Shown: positions 24,085 through 33,202, counted from the first letter of the stretch. The stretch is DNA of 56,935 nt from Nocardiopsis sp. FR4 (GCF_009830945.1 NZ_ML776456.1:64903-121837); one strand, 5' to 3'. Notes: generated from the sequence alone by a model not told the origin. Numbers and translations: made by a program.

Positions 24085-24321
24085 GTGTTCTGTGGTGATC
24101 CCGGCACCTCCGGCTACACCGCGTGCGCCGCCCAGACCCAGCTCTTCGCGCTGGCCTCCGCCATCCCCGCGCTGCTCGGCCTGGCCCTCCTCGTGGCCGC
24201 CTTCGCCGCGCCCTCCGTGCGGGGCGACCGCGTCCTGCGCACCCGCACCCTCAGCTACTCCCTCGTGGCCTGGGTGATCGCGGCGGGCACCTACGTCATG
24301 GGCGTCCTGCCCTCCGTCTGA
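24085..24321 (+). CDS. Small two-helix membrane protein
   Basis: A 78-residue protein with two hydrophobic segments (about 19-43 and 56-75) separated by a basic loop (RGDRVLRTRT). Three cysteines or polar residues precede the first helix (CGDPGTSGYTAC). I do not recognise the family. The GTG start has GGGGAA six bases upstream, codon use is like that of neighbours, and the stop lies only six bases from the end of the convergent XPB gene, which argues for a real gene. Role unknown. Confidence 0.6.
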   Translation: MFCGDPGTSGYTACAAQTQLFALASAIPALLGLALLVAAFAAPSVRGDRVLRTRTLSYSLVAWVIAAGTYVMGVLPSV

Positions 24322-24327
24322 GCCGGG

Positions 24328-25992
24328 TCAGAGCTCCTCGCCGGAGAGCAGGTCGGCGGCGTCGGTGATCCGGTAGGCGTACCCCTGCTCGGCCAGGAAG
24401 CGCTGCCGGTGCGCCGCGTAGTCCTGGTCGAGCGTGTCCCGGGCGACCACGGCGTAGAAGCGGGCGGCGCGGCCGTCGGCCTTGGGGCGCAGCACCCGGC
24501 CCAGCCGCTGGGCCTCCTCCTGGCGCGAGCCGAAGGAGCCGGACACCTGCACCGCGACCCCCGCCTCGGGCAGGTCGATGGAGAAGTTCGCGACCTTGGA
24601 CACCACCAGCGTCCGCAGGTCCCCGGCGCGGAAGGCGTCGAAGAGCCGCTCGCGCTCCTTGTTGCGGGTCTCGCCCTTGACCACCGGCGCGCCCAGCGAC
24701 TCGCCGAGTTCGTCCAACTGGTCGATGTAGGAGCCGATCACCAGCACCTGTTCGCCGGAGTGGCGCTCCACGATCTCCCGGACCACGGAGGTCTTGGTCT
24801 CCGACGAGGCGCAGAACCGGTAGCGGTCCTCCGGCTCCGCGGTCGCGTAGGCCAGCCGCTCGGACTCCGACAGGTCCACCCGGACCTCCACGCAGTCCGC
24901 CGGGGCGATCCACCCCTGGTTCTCCATGTCCTTCCACGGGGCGTCGTAGCGCTTGGGGCCGATCAGCGAGAACACGTCGCCCTCCCGGCCGTCCTCGCGC
25001 ACCAGGGTCGCGGTCAGGCCCAGGCGCCGCCGGGCCTGGAGGTCGGCGGTCATGCGGAAGATCGGAGCGGGCAGCAGGTGCACCTCGTCGTAGACCACGA
25101 GCCCCCAGTCGCGGGCGTCGAACAGCTCCAGGTGCGTGTAGACGCCCTTGCGCCGGGCCGCCATCACCTGGTAGGTCGCGATCGTGACCGGACGGATCTC
25201 CTTGCGGCTGCCGGAGTACTCGCCGATCTCGTCCTCGGTCAGCGAGGTGCGCCGCAGCAGCTCCGTCCGCCACTGGTGCACGGAGACGGTGTTGGTCACG
25301 AGGATCAGCGTGGTCGCGCCGGTCATGGCCATCGCCGCCGCGCCGACCACGGTCTTGCCCGCGCCGCAGGGCAGCACCACCACGCCGGACCCGCCCGCGT
25401 GGAAGCTCTCCGCCGCCTCGCGCTGGTAGCCGCGCAGCTCCCAGCCGTCCTGGACCAGGTCGATCCGGTGCGCCTCGCCGTCCACGTACCCGGCGAGGTC
25501 CTCGGCGGGCCAGCCGATCTTCAGCAGGGCCTGCTTGAGGTTGCCCCGCTCGCTCGGGTGCACGGCCACGGAGTCCCCGCCCAGCCGCTCGCCCAGCATC
25601 CCGCCGAGCCTCCTGGAGCGGACCACCTCCTCCAGGACCGCACGGTCGGAGGACTCCAGGACCAGGCCGTGCACCGGGTCGCCGACCAGCCGCAGCCGTC
25701 CGTAGCGGTCCATCGTCTCGGCGATGTCCACCAGCAGGGAGTGCGGCACCGGGAACCTGGAGAACCGGATGAGCGCGTCCACCACCTGCTCGGCGTCGTG
25801 CCCGGCGGCGCGGGAGTTCCACAGCGCCAGCGGGGTGATCCGGTAGGTGTGCACGTGTTCGGGAGCCCGCTCCAGCTCGGCGAAGGGCGCGATGGCCCGC
25901 CGGCACTCGTCGGCGAGCTCGTGGTCGACCTCGAGCAGGAGCGTCTTGTCGGACTGGACGATCAGGCAGGACACACGGACCTTCAATCTCAC
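24328..25992 (-). CDS. DNA repair helicase XPB (ERCC3-type, SF2)
   Basis: A 554-residue 3'-5' DNA helicase of the bacterial XPB type found in mycobacteria. After an N-terminal damage-recognition-like domain (to about 190; QSDKTLLLEVDHELAD and WPAEDLAGYVDGEAHRI are nearly fixed in the family), the helicase core has Walker A LPCGAGKT, motif II YDEVHLL, motif III GLTATLVRED with the Arg-Glu-Asp (RED) motif typical of XPB, and motif VI EEAQRLGRVLRPK. The chosen start is GTG 25992; a GTG six codons later (25974) has a closer GAAGG site and is equally possible. The large helicase-C/WYL protein encoded 2.7 kb away may be its partner. Confidence 0.95.
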   Translation of the reverse strand: MRLKVRVSCLIVQSDKTLLLEVDHELADECRRAIAPFAELERAPEHVHTYRITPLALWNSRAAGHDAEQVVDALIRFSRFPVPHSLLVDIAETMDRYGRLRLVGDPVHGLVLESSDRAVLEEVVRSRRLGGMLGERLGGDSVAVHPSERGNLKQALLKIGWPAEDLAGYVDGEAHRIDLVQDGWELRGYQREAAESFHAGGSGVVVLPCGAGKTVVGAAAMAMTGATTLILVTNTVSVHQWRTELLRRTSLTEDEIGEYSGSRKEIRPVTIATYQVMAARRKGVYTHLELFDARDWGLVVYDEVHLLPAPIFRMTADLQARRRLGLTATLVREDGREGDVFSLIGPKRYDAPWKDMENQGWIAPADCVEVRVDLSESERLAYATAEPEDRYRFCASSETKTSVVREIVERHSGEQVLVIGSYIDQLDELGESLGAPVVKGETRNKERERLFDAFRAGDLRTLVVSKVANFSIDLPEAGVAVQVSGSFGSRQEEAQRLGRVLRPKADGRAARFYAVVARDTLDQDYAAHRQRFLAEQGYAYRITDAADLLSGEEL

Positions 25993-26095
25993 GGGTCGGG
26001 GGCGGTCCCAGGTGCAACGACTTCGGACCCCCGATCATGCCCCGGGAGCATAACCCCCGGGGCGCCGGGCCCGGACGCCGGGCGGTGCCCGGACG

Positions 26096-26527
26096 CTAGG
26101 CGGTGGCCACCGCGATCACGATGACCACCGCGCAGAGGACGATCAGGCCCACGCTGACACCGTTGGCGATCCACGCGTTGCGGACGTCGCGCCCGGCCTT
26201 CTCCGGGTCCGAGGCGGACGAGAGTGCCATCGAGGCGAAGACGATCCCGCCGATGGAGGGCAGGGCACAGCAGGACAGGACCATGAGGATGGACACCACC
26301 AGGGCCGCGATGGCGCCGCCCTGGTGGGGAGGGGGGCCGTACGCGGGGTACCGGGGTCCGATCGTGTAGGGGCCCGCCGGGTCCTGGTGGGGCGGGACTC
26401 CGTAGCCGCTCGCGGGGCCGTATCCGCCGTACCCGCCGGTCGGGTCCTTGTAGGGCTCGGCGCCGTACTGGTTCGGCGCGCCCGCGTACGGGTCGTCGGG
26501 GGGACCGGTGCGCCAGTTCTCACTCAA
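26096..26527 (-). CDS. DUF4190-like membrane protein with Gly/Pro/Tyr-rich N-terminus
   Basis: A 143-residue protein. Residues 1-66 are low-complexity, rich in Pro, Gly and Tyr (repeated GGYGGYG and PPHQ-like units); residues 70-140 hold two membrane helices with the DUF4190 pattern (ALVVSILMVLSCCALPSIGGIVFASMAL). It begins with TTG, supported by GGAG nine bases upstream. Two further genes of the same layout follow upstream on the same strand. The Tyr-rich cytosolic arm is of the kind seen in actinobacterial membrane proteins that gather at wall-synthesis sites, but no role is proven. Confidence 0.75.
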   Translation of the reverse strand: MSENWRTGPPDDPYAGAPNQYGAEPYKDPTGGYGGYGPASGYGVPPHQDPAGPYTIGPRYPAYGPPPHQGGAIAALVVSILMVLSCCALPSIGGIVFASMALSSASDPEKAGRDVRNAWIANGVSVGLIVLCAVVIVIAVATA

Positions 26528-26589
26528 GGTCGTGGCTCCATGGCTCGTGCGGCGCCGGGGCGCCGGTGGGGAAGGGGAGGGGCGCGGGC

Positions 26590-27072
26590 TCAGTAGGTGA
26601 GGAGGAACATCACCGCGAAGATGACCGCCAGCGGGATCGTGAACAGGACGAACAGGGCGGCGTAGGCGAAGGTGCAGGCCCAGGTGTAGCGGATGTACCG
26701 CTCCACCGCCGCGGGGTCGGCGAGCCTGGTCAGGGCCGCGATGCCGAAACCGATCCCGGGCAGGTTCACCGCCAGCAGGAAGAACCAGTATTCCAGGTAG
26801 ACCATCAGGGCCGGACCGGCCACGCTGAGCACCGCCACCACCAGCGCCGCCACCGCGCCGCCCACGCGGGCGGGGGGACCGGCCGGGGCGGGCGCTCCCG
26901 GCGGCTGGGCCGGGTCCGTCGGCGGGGGCGCCGACAGTTCCCGGAGCCCCGTCGGCTCCCGCCGCGCGGGGGAGGCGAGCGGTCCGCGCGGCGCCGCGGC
27001 GGAGGACGCGGGAGCGGAGCCGTGCTCCCTCTCCCAGAAGGCCCTGGGGCCGCCGCTGCCGTTCGTCACCAC
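26590..27072 (-). CDS. Membrane protein, Pro/Ala-rich N-terminus and C-terminal helices
   Basis: About 160 residues. The first half is Pro/Ala/Gly-rich and charged; the second half has three hydrophobic stretches (AVAALVVAVLSVAGPALMVYL, FFLLAVNLPGIGFGIAAL, WACTFAYAALFVLFTIPLAVIFAVMFLL). It resembles its two neighbours in layout and length, suggesting an old duplication, though identity is low. The GTG at 27072 is chosen because GGGGAG lies nine bases upstream; a longer frame exists but would add an unlikely Cys-rich start. No known function. Confidence 0.65.
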   Translation of the reverse strand: MVTNGSGGPRAFWEREHGSAPASSAAAPRGPLASPARREPTGLRELSAPPPTDPAQPPGAPAPAGPPARVGGAVAALVVAVLSVAGPALMVYLEYWFFLLAVNLPGIGFGIAALTRLADPAAVERYIRYTWACTFAYAALFVLFTIPLAVIFAVMFLLTY

Positions 27073-27160
27073 GTGCCCTGTCTCCCCGTCACCTGTCGCG
27101 TACCCGCGTTCGCACCCTGTGCAGAGGCGTTGCCCGTCGGGCGGGTTCGCCAAACACCGC

Positions 27161-27604
27161 TCAGTAGTTGTTGACCGGTACGATCCCCCCGATCCACGAG
27201 CCCGCCTGGGTGAACACCACCAGGGTCAGCACCGCCATCACGAAGAGCATCACCCCGGCCGCGCCCAGGCAGTACCAGGAGTAGCGGGTCAGCGTCTCTG
27301 CCTGGACCGGGCGCCCCCGGTCGCGCGCGTGCGCGGCGCGCACCGCGAACACGATCCCGGCGATGCCGAACAACCAGTTCGCGCAGCACACGAAGGTCAC
27401 GGCGTGCAGGATCAGGGCCATCGTCGAACTGCTGGAGCCGCCCGGCACCCGGCGGTCCCCGAGCTCCGCCCCGCGCCCGTCGCGCTCGGACTCCCGCTCG
27501 TCGCGGTCGTGTTCGGACTCGCGGCTCCTCCCGCGCCCGCGGTCGTCACCGCGGCCGTGCTCGCGGGGGGACGATGCCCCGGGGGGCAGCGATGCGTTGC
27601 TCAT
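27161..27604 (-). CDS. Small dispanin/DUF4190-like membrane protein with charged N-terminus
   Basis: A 147-residue protein. Residues 1-70 are extremely rich in Arg, Asp, Glu and Ser (REHGRGDDRGRGRSRESEHD is one run), followed by two membrane helices with a CC-x-N-x-LFGIAGIVFAVRAAHA motif that recalls CD225/dispanin and DUF4190 proteins. The second helix runs from about residue 110 to 132. The ATG at 27604 has GAGAG upstream. It is the third of three tandem small membrane genes on this strand, with gaps of about 60-90 bases. Function unknown. Confidence 0.7.
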   Translation of the reverse strand: MSNASLPPGASSPREHGRGDDRGRGRSRESEHDRDERESERDGRGAELGDRRVPGGSSSSTMALILHAVTFVCCANWLFGIAGIVFAVRAAHARDRGRPVQAETLTRYSWYCLGAAGVMLFVMAVLTLVVFTQAGSWIGGIVPVNNY

Positions 27605-27804
27605 GGGGGTTCTCTCGCTGTCGGTGGGTGACCAACTCGACTCCAGCCTAGCCCGCCGGTTCGCGCCCGTCCCGCACGCGACCGTCGCGGGCTCCACCGG
27701 AGGGACCGGTGAGGGCACCCCGACACCGGGCCGGGGACGGTTCGGGGGAGGTCTCGGTGGGGTCCCCGATGGACCGGCCGCGGATCCGGGCGGATGCTGA
27801 CGGC

Positions 27805-28671
27805 ATGAACCTCGCGCACACGAACGCCACGACGGGCAGGGCACGCCCCCACCTCCTCGTCCGGGTCGCCGTCGTCATGGCGGCGACCCTCCTGGTGTGG
27901 CAGGTCATGGGGTGGATCAGTGATCGTCTCCCGGAGGGGCCCCAGGCCGGACTCCGGCACTGGGTGAACGCCCTCACGGTGTTCGTGCTGGCCGTGCCCG
28001 TGGTCTGGCTGGCCCGCCGGTACCTGGACCGGCGGCCGTGGAGCGGGCTCCTCCTGGCCGGCCGGGGATGGGCGCCGCCGTTCCTGGTGGGCGCCGCCTC
28101 CTGGCTCGTGCCGGGCCTCCTGGGGCTCACGGCGGTCCTCCTGTCCGGAGCGGTGGAGGCCGTCCCCAACCGGCCCGCGGCCGAGGCCGCGGCGGTCGTG
28201 GCCGCACTCGTGGTCCTGGTGCTGCTGTTCGAGGCCGTGCCCGAGGAGCTGATCTTCCGCGGCTACCTCTTCCGCAACCTCAACACCGCCCTGCCGGGAT
28301 GGCTCACGGTGCTGGCCCAGGCCGCGCTCTTCACCCTCTTCGGGCTGGCGCTGTGGATCCCCTCCGCGGGCTGGGGTGTGCTCCCCGAACGGCTCCCGCT
28401 GTTCTTCGGCATGGGTGTGGTCCTGGGCTGCCTGCGCCTGGTCACGGGGAACGTGTGGGCCTGCGTGGGCTTCCACGTGGCCTTCCAGACCGTCGCCCAG
28501 GCCCTGCTCACGGGGTACCTGTTCACGATCGGGGGAGAGGAGGGACTCATGATGCTGGCGGTGTTCGCCAGCCCCTTCGTGTTCGCCGTCCCGGTGGCCA
28601 TGCTCCTCACCCGCGACACCGGCACCGGACGGTGGAGCGGACGCGTCCCCGACCCGGCCCGGACCTCCTGA
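27805..28671 (+). CDS. CPBP family intramembrane glutamic protease
   Basis: A 288-residue membrane protein with about seven or eight helices and the Rce1/CPBP (Abi) signature. The catalytic pair is Glu147-Glu148 in VPEELIFRGYL with Arg152; the later His motif is GFHVAFQ near residue 228. Relatives cut prenylated proteins or peptides inside the membrane, and some mature or give immunity to bacteriocins. No bacteriocin or prenylation gene is nearby. The ATG at 27805 has only a weak ribosome site; the longer frame lacks hydrophobic or conserved sequence. It diverges from the small membrane gene and converges with the helicase-C gene. Confidence 0.87.
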   Translation: MNLAHTNATTGRARPHLLVRVAVVMAATLLVWQVMGWISDRLPEGPQAGLRHWVNALTVFVLAVPVVWLARRYLDRRPWSGLLLAGRGWAPPFLVGAASWLVPGLLGLTAVLLSGAVEAVPNRPAAEAAAVVAALVVLVLLFEAVPEELIFRGYLFRNLNTALPGWLTVLAQAALFTLFGLALWIPSAGWGVLPERLPLFFGMGVVLGCLRLVTGNVWACVGFHVAFQTVAQALLTGYLFTIGGEEGLMMLAVFASPFVFAVPVAMLLTRDTGTGRWSGRVPDPARTS

Positions 28672-28710
28672 CACCGGTGGAGGACGGCGGGGCGGCGAAG
28701 GAGCGCGGCC

Positions 28711-31215
28711 TCAGTTCCGCCGGGTGTCCTCCGTCCGGGCGTCCTCCGCCGCCGGGGGGTCGGTCTCCAGCTCGGCCACCGCGGTCACCCGGTGCACGGC
28801 GAACCGGTGCACGGCCGCCCGCGTGGCGTCGTAGGCGGTCAGGAAACCGCCGTCCACCCCCGACGGTTCCACGATCCGGCTCACCTGGCGGCCGTCGGTG
28901 TCGGTGTAGCCGATCCACACCCGGCGCCCCTCGCGCGCGGCCCCGGCGAGCACCTCCAGCACCGCCGCCGAACGCGAGCCGGGCGGACCGTCCTCGGGCA
29001 GCGGGACCGGCCTGCGGGCCGCCGTGGCCGCCTCGTCGCCGGCGCGCAGGGCGCGTACGGCGGCGTCGGCCGTCTCCCTCCGCTGGACGCCCTCCCCCGG
29101 CCCGGGCGGGACCCCGACCGGGTCCGCGCGCCGCGCCTCGGGGCGGCCCAGGCGCATCGCGCCGTCCCCGCCCTCGGGCACCGGGTGATACCCCAGCTGG
29201 CGCAGTCGCTCCACCAGTGCCGCCCGGCTCACCCGGCTCGCCACCACGGTCGGAGCCAGCCGCAGCAGCCCCAGGTCCTGGGCCCGGCGGTCGCTGACCA
29301 GTTCCTCCAGCAGGGCGGGTTCGTCGCAGCGCAGGTAGCTCGACGCGGTTCCCGCCCGCAGCCGGCCGTGCCGTCGCCCCACGTCCGAGACCAGGTACCG
29401 CAGCGCCTGGGGGATCGGGGTGCGCGAGTGCCGTTCCAGCAGTGCGGTGATGTCGGCCACGCCCCGGCCGGCGTCCAGCGCCCGGCGTACCGAGTCCTCG
29501 CTGAACCGGTACACCGTGGCCCCGCCCGTGGACTCCACGTCGGCGACCAGCGCCAGCTCCCGGGCCAGCCCGGTCACCAGGGGCCCCGGGGCCACCGCGG
29601 TCAGGTCGCCCTGCACCAGCACGTAGTCCAGGGGCTTGGGCAGCTCCCCGGCCAGGATCCGCGCGGCGGACTCCTCGTCCCCCTCCAGCAGCGGCCGGAC
29701 GTGGTCGGCCAGCGCGCCGAGCCCGGTCAGGCCGAGCACCGCCGCCTCGGCCGAGGCGGCCGCCACGAGTTCGGCGTAGACGGGGGACTGGCGGCGCGGG
29801 CGGCGCCAGGCCAGGCGCGCCGACAGCGAGTCCGCCAGCGGCGCGAACCCCGGGTCGGCGGTGCCCAGCTCCTCCAGCAGGTCGCGTCGGGCCTGGGCTG
29901 CGGCCGGGCGCACCAACCCCGGGCCGAGCAGGTTGCGCACCCGCCCGCCCGAGTCGCGCGAGCCCGCCAGCGCGGCCACCCGGTCGCTCTCCAGCCACGC
30001 CGCCGCCAGCCGCAGCCACCGGCGCTCGGGCGGGCTCTCCCGCCACAGGTCGTACGCGCGGGTGGGCAGCCACTCGCCCTCGATCCGGTCGTCGGTACCG
30101 AGCAGCCCCGCCGCGTGCGCGGCCTCCACGAGCAGGGCGGCGGTGGACTCGTCGGTCTCCATCACCCGCGCCGCCCGGCGCAGGTCGCGCACCCCCATGC
30201 CGCCGTTGCGCAGCACCGCGGCCGGGTCCTGCGACCAGTGCTCCAGCAGCTCCTCCACCGAACGCAGCACCGTGAACGCCTGCCCGGCGGCCGCCCGGGA
30301 GACGGTCTCCGCGGAGTGCCCGGTGCCCGCGAACGACGGCGGCTCGATGGTCACCTCGCGGAACAGCGGGCCCGAGCGCAGGAACAGCCCCACCTCGCGC
30401 GGCAGCGTCAGGGTGTCGTCCCCGCTGGGCAGCAGCAGGGCGCGGGCGATGAGCGCGTCGACCGGCGAGGCCGCGCTGGACAGGTCCACCTCGCGCCGGG
30501 CGTCGGAGACGGTCCCGTGCGGCGGCCCCCACGCCATGCTGTCCAGCAGCCTGCGGGCCTGGGTGTCCTCGCCGACCTGGCCGACCAGCGCCGCCACCCG
30601 CCCCGGATCGGACAGCAGCGCGGCCACCGCCTCCACGGGGGTGCTCGCGGTGCTGTCGGGGGCGAGGTCGTCGGCGAGCCGCTTGGCGGCGCCGGGCGGC
30701 AGCGCGGCCAGCAGCACCCGGGCGGGCGGGCCGAGCTGCGCGGGGTGGGGCAGCACGTCCCGCAGCACCTGCACGGGGCGCAGCCGTCCCCGGTCGGGCC
30801 AGACCAGAGCCAGCCCCAGCAGGGTGTCCAGCGCGCGGGAGAGCGGGTCCTCCCGCCCCGCGGGGGGCGGGTCCAGGCGCAGCGCCCCGGCCAGGTCGGC
30901 CGCGGGCACGCCCACGGGTTCGCTGAGCCGGTCGTCGCCGAGCGCGACCACCGCCTCCAGGACCTGGAGGGTGAACCGGTCCAGGCGCTCCAGGACCCGC
31001 AGCACCGTGTTGCGGGTCGTGGCCCGGGAGGCGAGCGCGCCGATGTCGGCCGGGACCGGCCGGGCCAGGTCGGGGCGGGCGCGCAGGAGCTCGGAGAGCT
31101 CGGCGTCCGACCGGCCGCGCAGCCAGGAGGTGAACGTGGGAGGACGGTGCGGTCCGGGGGCCGCGTCGTCCCCCGGGGCCGAGACGTCCGCGTCGGACGG
31201 TGCGTTGTCGGTCAT
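28711..31215 (-). CDS. Large helicase-associated protein with C-terminal WYL-like domain
   Basis: An 834-residue actinobacterial protein usually annotated as helicase C-terminal or XPB/Ssl2-like. No Walker motifs are present, so it is not itself a helicase. The first 450 residues are helical winged-helix-like repeats. A segment near 540-600 (LPKPLDYVLVQGDLTAVAPGPL) matches the helicase-XPB-associated domain (PF13625). Residues 755-820 (VLEVLAGAAREGRRVWIGYTD through HRFAVHRVTAVAEL) are WYL-like, a fold that senses nucleic acid or nucleotides. An adaptor role for the XPB helicase encoded nearby on the same strand is plausible. The ATG lacks a spaced ribosome site (GAGG ends two bases before it). 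Confidence 0.88.
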   Translation of the reverse strand: MTDNAPSDADVSAPGDDAAPGPHRPPTFTSWLRGRSDAELSELLRARPDLARPVPADIGALASRATTRNTVLRVLERLDRFTLQVLEAVVALGDDRLSEPVGVPAADLAGALRLDPPPAGREDPLSRALDTLLGLALVWPDRGRLRPVQVLRDVLPHPAQLGPPARVLLAALPPGAAKRLADDLAPDSTASTPVEAVAALLSDPGRVAALVGQVGEDTQARRLLDSMAWGPPHGTVSDARREVDLSSAASPVDALIARALLLPSGDDTLTLPREVGLFLRSGPLFREVTIEPPSFAGTGHSAETVSRAAAGQAFTVLRSVEELLEHWSQDPAAVLRNGGMGVRDLRRAARVMETDESTAALLVEAAHAAGLLGTDDRIEGEWLPTRAYDLWRESPPERRWLRLAAAWLESDRVAALAGSRDSGGRVRNLLGPGLVRPAAAQARRDLLEELGTADPGFAPLADSLSARLAWRRPRRQSPVYAELVAAASAEAAVLGLTGLGALADHVRPLLEGDEESAARILAGELPKPLDYVLVQGDLTAVAPGPLVTGLARELALVADVESTGGATVYRFSEDSVRRALDAGRGVADITALLERHSRTPIPQALRYLVSDVGRRHGRLRAGTASSYLRCDEPALLEELVSDRRAQDLGLLRLAPTVVASRVSRAALVERLRQLGYHPVPEGGDGAMRLGRPEARRADPVGVPPGPGEGVQRRETADAAVRALRAGDEAATAARRPVPLPEDGPPGSRSAAVLEVLAGAAREGRRVWIGYTDTDGRQVSRIVEPSGVDGGFLTAYDATRAAVHRFAVHRVTAVAELETDPPAAEDARTEDTRRN

Positions 31216-31356
31216 CGCCTCAACGCTAAGCGATTCCCGCCCCGGTGTTCGCGCGAGTCCGCTTTGTCCTCGTGTGACGTCCGGTGCCACACCGTATTCG
31301 ACCCACGCGATCGCGGGCCGATGCCGAAGGCCGTGCCCGAAACACGGGAAAGGAGC

Positions 31357-31385
31357 TTAAAAGCCAGGTCATCGTAGGCCAATAT
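31357..31385 (+). promoter_or_regulatory. Promoter, probably giving a leaderless message
   Basis: TTAAAA (31357-31362) and CAATAT (31380-31385) are exactly 17 bases apart. The ATG of the next gene starts at 31392, where transcription should begin, so the message would have no leader. Confidence 0.6.
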
Positions 31386-31391
31386 GGGTTC

Positions 31392-32177
31392 ATGACCCAG
31401 CGCTCGGAGCAACTGGTACTGGACTATCTGTCCGAGGTCGGCCTGGAACTGCACGGTCGGATGACCGCGCGGGAGCGCACCGCCTACCTCGCGGGTGTGC
31501 GCTCGCGCATCGACGCCCGCCGCGCCGCCGCGGGCCGGGACGACGCGGACACCGTGCGGGGGATCCTCAGGGGCCTGGGGACGCCGCGGGACCTGGTCGA
31601 GCGGGAGCTCTCCGGCCGCGACCTCGACATCGAGGACGACGAGCTGATCCCGCCCAGGCCGCGCCACGCCGACCGGCCGCCGCCGCCCTGGCGGGGCGGG
31701 CCCAGCCGCGGCCTGATGTCCCTGGTCGAGGGGCCCCGCCAGACCGAGGTGCACATCCGGGGCCGCCGCGCGGACCGTGCGGGGGAGCCCGCGCCGAACC
31801 CCGGGCCCCTGCGCGGCCTGGCCTCCGTCGTGCGGCACACCCCGGCCGAGGCCGTCGCCCTGGCCCTGCTCCTGGTGTCGGCGCCCTGGTGGTGGAACCT
31901 GTCCTTCCTGTGGGTGCTCAGCGCCGCCCTGATCCTGCTCAGCCAGGTGTGGCGGGGCCGGGACAAGTGGATCGGCGCGGGCCTGCCCCCGCTGGCCTGC
32001 GCGGTCGGGATGGCCCTGTGGGGCGGTGAGGCCGAGTTCGTCGACCAGTACGTCCAGGAGTCCCTGGCCGGGACCGGCGTCGTCGGGCTGGGCCTGGCCT
32101 CCCTGGTGTGCGCGGTCTACCTCTACCCCAGGGCCCTGGGCGCGGCCCGGGCCGCGGAGGCCTCCGCGCGGACCTGA
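31392..32177 (+). CDS. HAAS-domain membrane protein
   Basis: A 261-residue protein. Residues 5-75 (LVLDYLSEVGLELHGRM...YLAGVRSRIDARR...LGTPRDLVEREL) look like a HAAS/DUF1700 helical domain, which in other bacteria couples membrane proteins to PadR-type regulators. A basic, Pro-rich linker follows, then four hydrophobic segments between residues 155 and 255. No enzyme motif is visible. The ATG at 31392 is chosen over earlier starts because a well-spaced promoter ends seven bases upstream. It diverges from the helicase-C gene. Confidence 0.7.
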   Translation: MTQRSEQLVLDYLSEVGLELHGRMTARERTAYLAGVRSRIDARRAAAGRDDADTVRGILRGLGTPRDLVERELSGRDLDIEDDELIPPRPRHADRPPPPWRGGPSRGLMSLVEGPRQTEVHIRGRRADRAGEPAPNPGPLRGLASVVRHTPAEAVALALLLVSAPWWWNLSFLWVLSAALILLSQVWRGRDKWIGAGLPPLACAVGMALWGGEAEFVDQYVQESLAGTGVVGLGLASLVCAVYLYPRALGAARAAEASART

Positions 32178-32683
32178 GGCCGAAGCCGACGCCCTCCGCC
32201 GCGTCCTCCCTGCTCAGGGGCCGCCTCCCGGGTCATTGCTTGGCAAACGCTGGGGAATAACCTTTTCCGGTCGGCACGTGACCGTGCGTCCCGACACGCG
32301 GATTCGGGTAGTCATGTCGGTACACCGCCTCTTTCGCTTCAGGCGGTCGCGTCAGTACCGGTGACCCGGTCTCCAGCCCGGTCGCCACCCTGCGTCGAGG
32401 CGGCCCGCGTTCTCCGCCGAGTCCCGTCCCACGCTCCGCACCCAGCGGATGAGGGGCCGCCGCCGACGCCGAGGCCCGGATGATCCGCATCCGGGCCTCG
32501 TCGCGTGCCCGGGCCCCCGCGTGCCGAGCCCCGTGACTTATGCCCTCGCGCCGGTCAGCCCCCGGGCACTACCTTGGATACACCCATGGAAACCAGGGGC
32601 GCTCCGGGAACGGGCGGACGGCGCGGATCCCACCGTGCCCCTCTCCTCCCGGGCGCACGTCACTGAAAGCATGAGGTCACCAG
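32178..32683. other. 506-base intergenic region upstream of the cold-shock gene
   Basis: No credible coding frame. It contains a long hairpin at 32471-32499, a weaker one at about 32326-32347 (CCGCCT/AGGCGG with a ten-base loop), and a possible promoter pair TTGCTT (32236) and TAACCT (32258). Its length fits a structured leader or a small RNA before the cold-shock gene; I cannot name one. Confidence 0.45.
32471..32499. repeat. Perfect 12-base inverted repeat with five-base loop
   Basis: GAGGCCCGGATG / CATCCGGGCCTC around ATCCG. It could be a terminator for a short transcript from the upstream gap or part of the cold-shock leader. No T tract follows. Confidence 0.6.
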
Positions 32684-33067
32684 GTGCCCACCGGCAAGGT
32701 CAAGTGGTACGACGGCGAAAAGGGCTTCGGCTTCCTCACCCGCGACGACGGCGGTGAGGTGTTCGTGCACTCCTCCTCTCTTCCCAACGGCACCACGTCA
32801 CTGCGCCCCGGCCAGCGGGTCGAGTTCGGCGTGGCCGAGGGACGCAAGGGCGCGCAGGCGCTCCAGGTCAAGCTCCTGGAGACCCAGCACTCGGTGGTCA
32901 AGGCGCGGCGCAAGAAGCCCGACGAGATGGTGGTCATCACCGAGGACCTCATCAAGCTGCTGGAGGGCCTGTCCAACGGCTACCGCCGGGGCCGCCACCC
33001 CGAGCGGCGGGAGGCGGCCAAGATCGCCTCCGTGCTGCGGGTGGTCGCCGACGACCTGGAGGCCTGA
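32684..33067 (+). CDS. Cold-shock domain protein with C-terminal extension
   Basis: A 127-residue protein. The cold-shock domain fills residues 1-66, with RNA-binding motifs KGFGFLT and VFVHSS. Unlike the classic 67-residue CspA, it carries a 60-residue C-terminal tail (KARRKKPDEMVVITEDLIKLLEGL... KIASVLRVVADDLEA) that is basic then helical; this long form is common in actinobacteria. It should bind single-stranded nucleic acid and act as an RNA chaperone. It starts with GTG after GAGGTCACC. The DUF3027 gene follows on the same strand after a hairpin-rich gap. Confidence 0.93.
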   Translation: MPTGKVKWYDGEKGFGFLTRDDGGEVFVHSSSLPNGTTSLRPGQRVEFGVAEGRKGAQALQVKLLETQHSVVKARRKKPDEMVVITEDLIKLLEGLSNGYRRGRHPERREAAKIASVLRVVADDLEA

Positions 33068-33073
33068 GCGGCG

Positions 33074-33124
33074 GCCGGGGCCCCGGACCGGCGCTCCGAG
33101 CGCGCCGTGTCCGGGCCCCGGTCC
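33074..33124 (+). terminator. Imperfect G/C hairpin after the cold-shock gene
   Basis: Nested inverted repeats (outer arms CCGGGGCCCCGGAC and GTCCGGGCCCCGG, inner GGCGC/GCGCC) directly after the stop. The outer arms differ by one bulged base. Confidence 0.5.
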
Positions 33125-33202
33125 GATCAAGAGCTGGTATCGGGCGAACCTTGACCCTCGTTGTGGTCAAATCGGTGCCGCCGATCAGTGAGAATGGGAA
33201 AC

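Noticed and set aside
24296..26038. Minus-strand 580-codon frame overlapping XPB
   Set aside because: Arg/Gly/Pro-rich shadow in another frame of the same strand; all helicase motifs are in the 24328-25992 frame.
32178..32683. A known riboswitch or tRNA in the long gap before the cold-shock gene
   Set aside because: I could not match c-di-AMP, c-di-GMP, cobalamin or tRNA features; only simple hairpins are visible.
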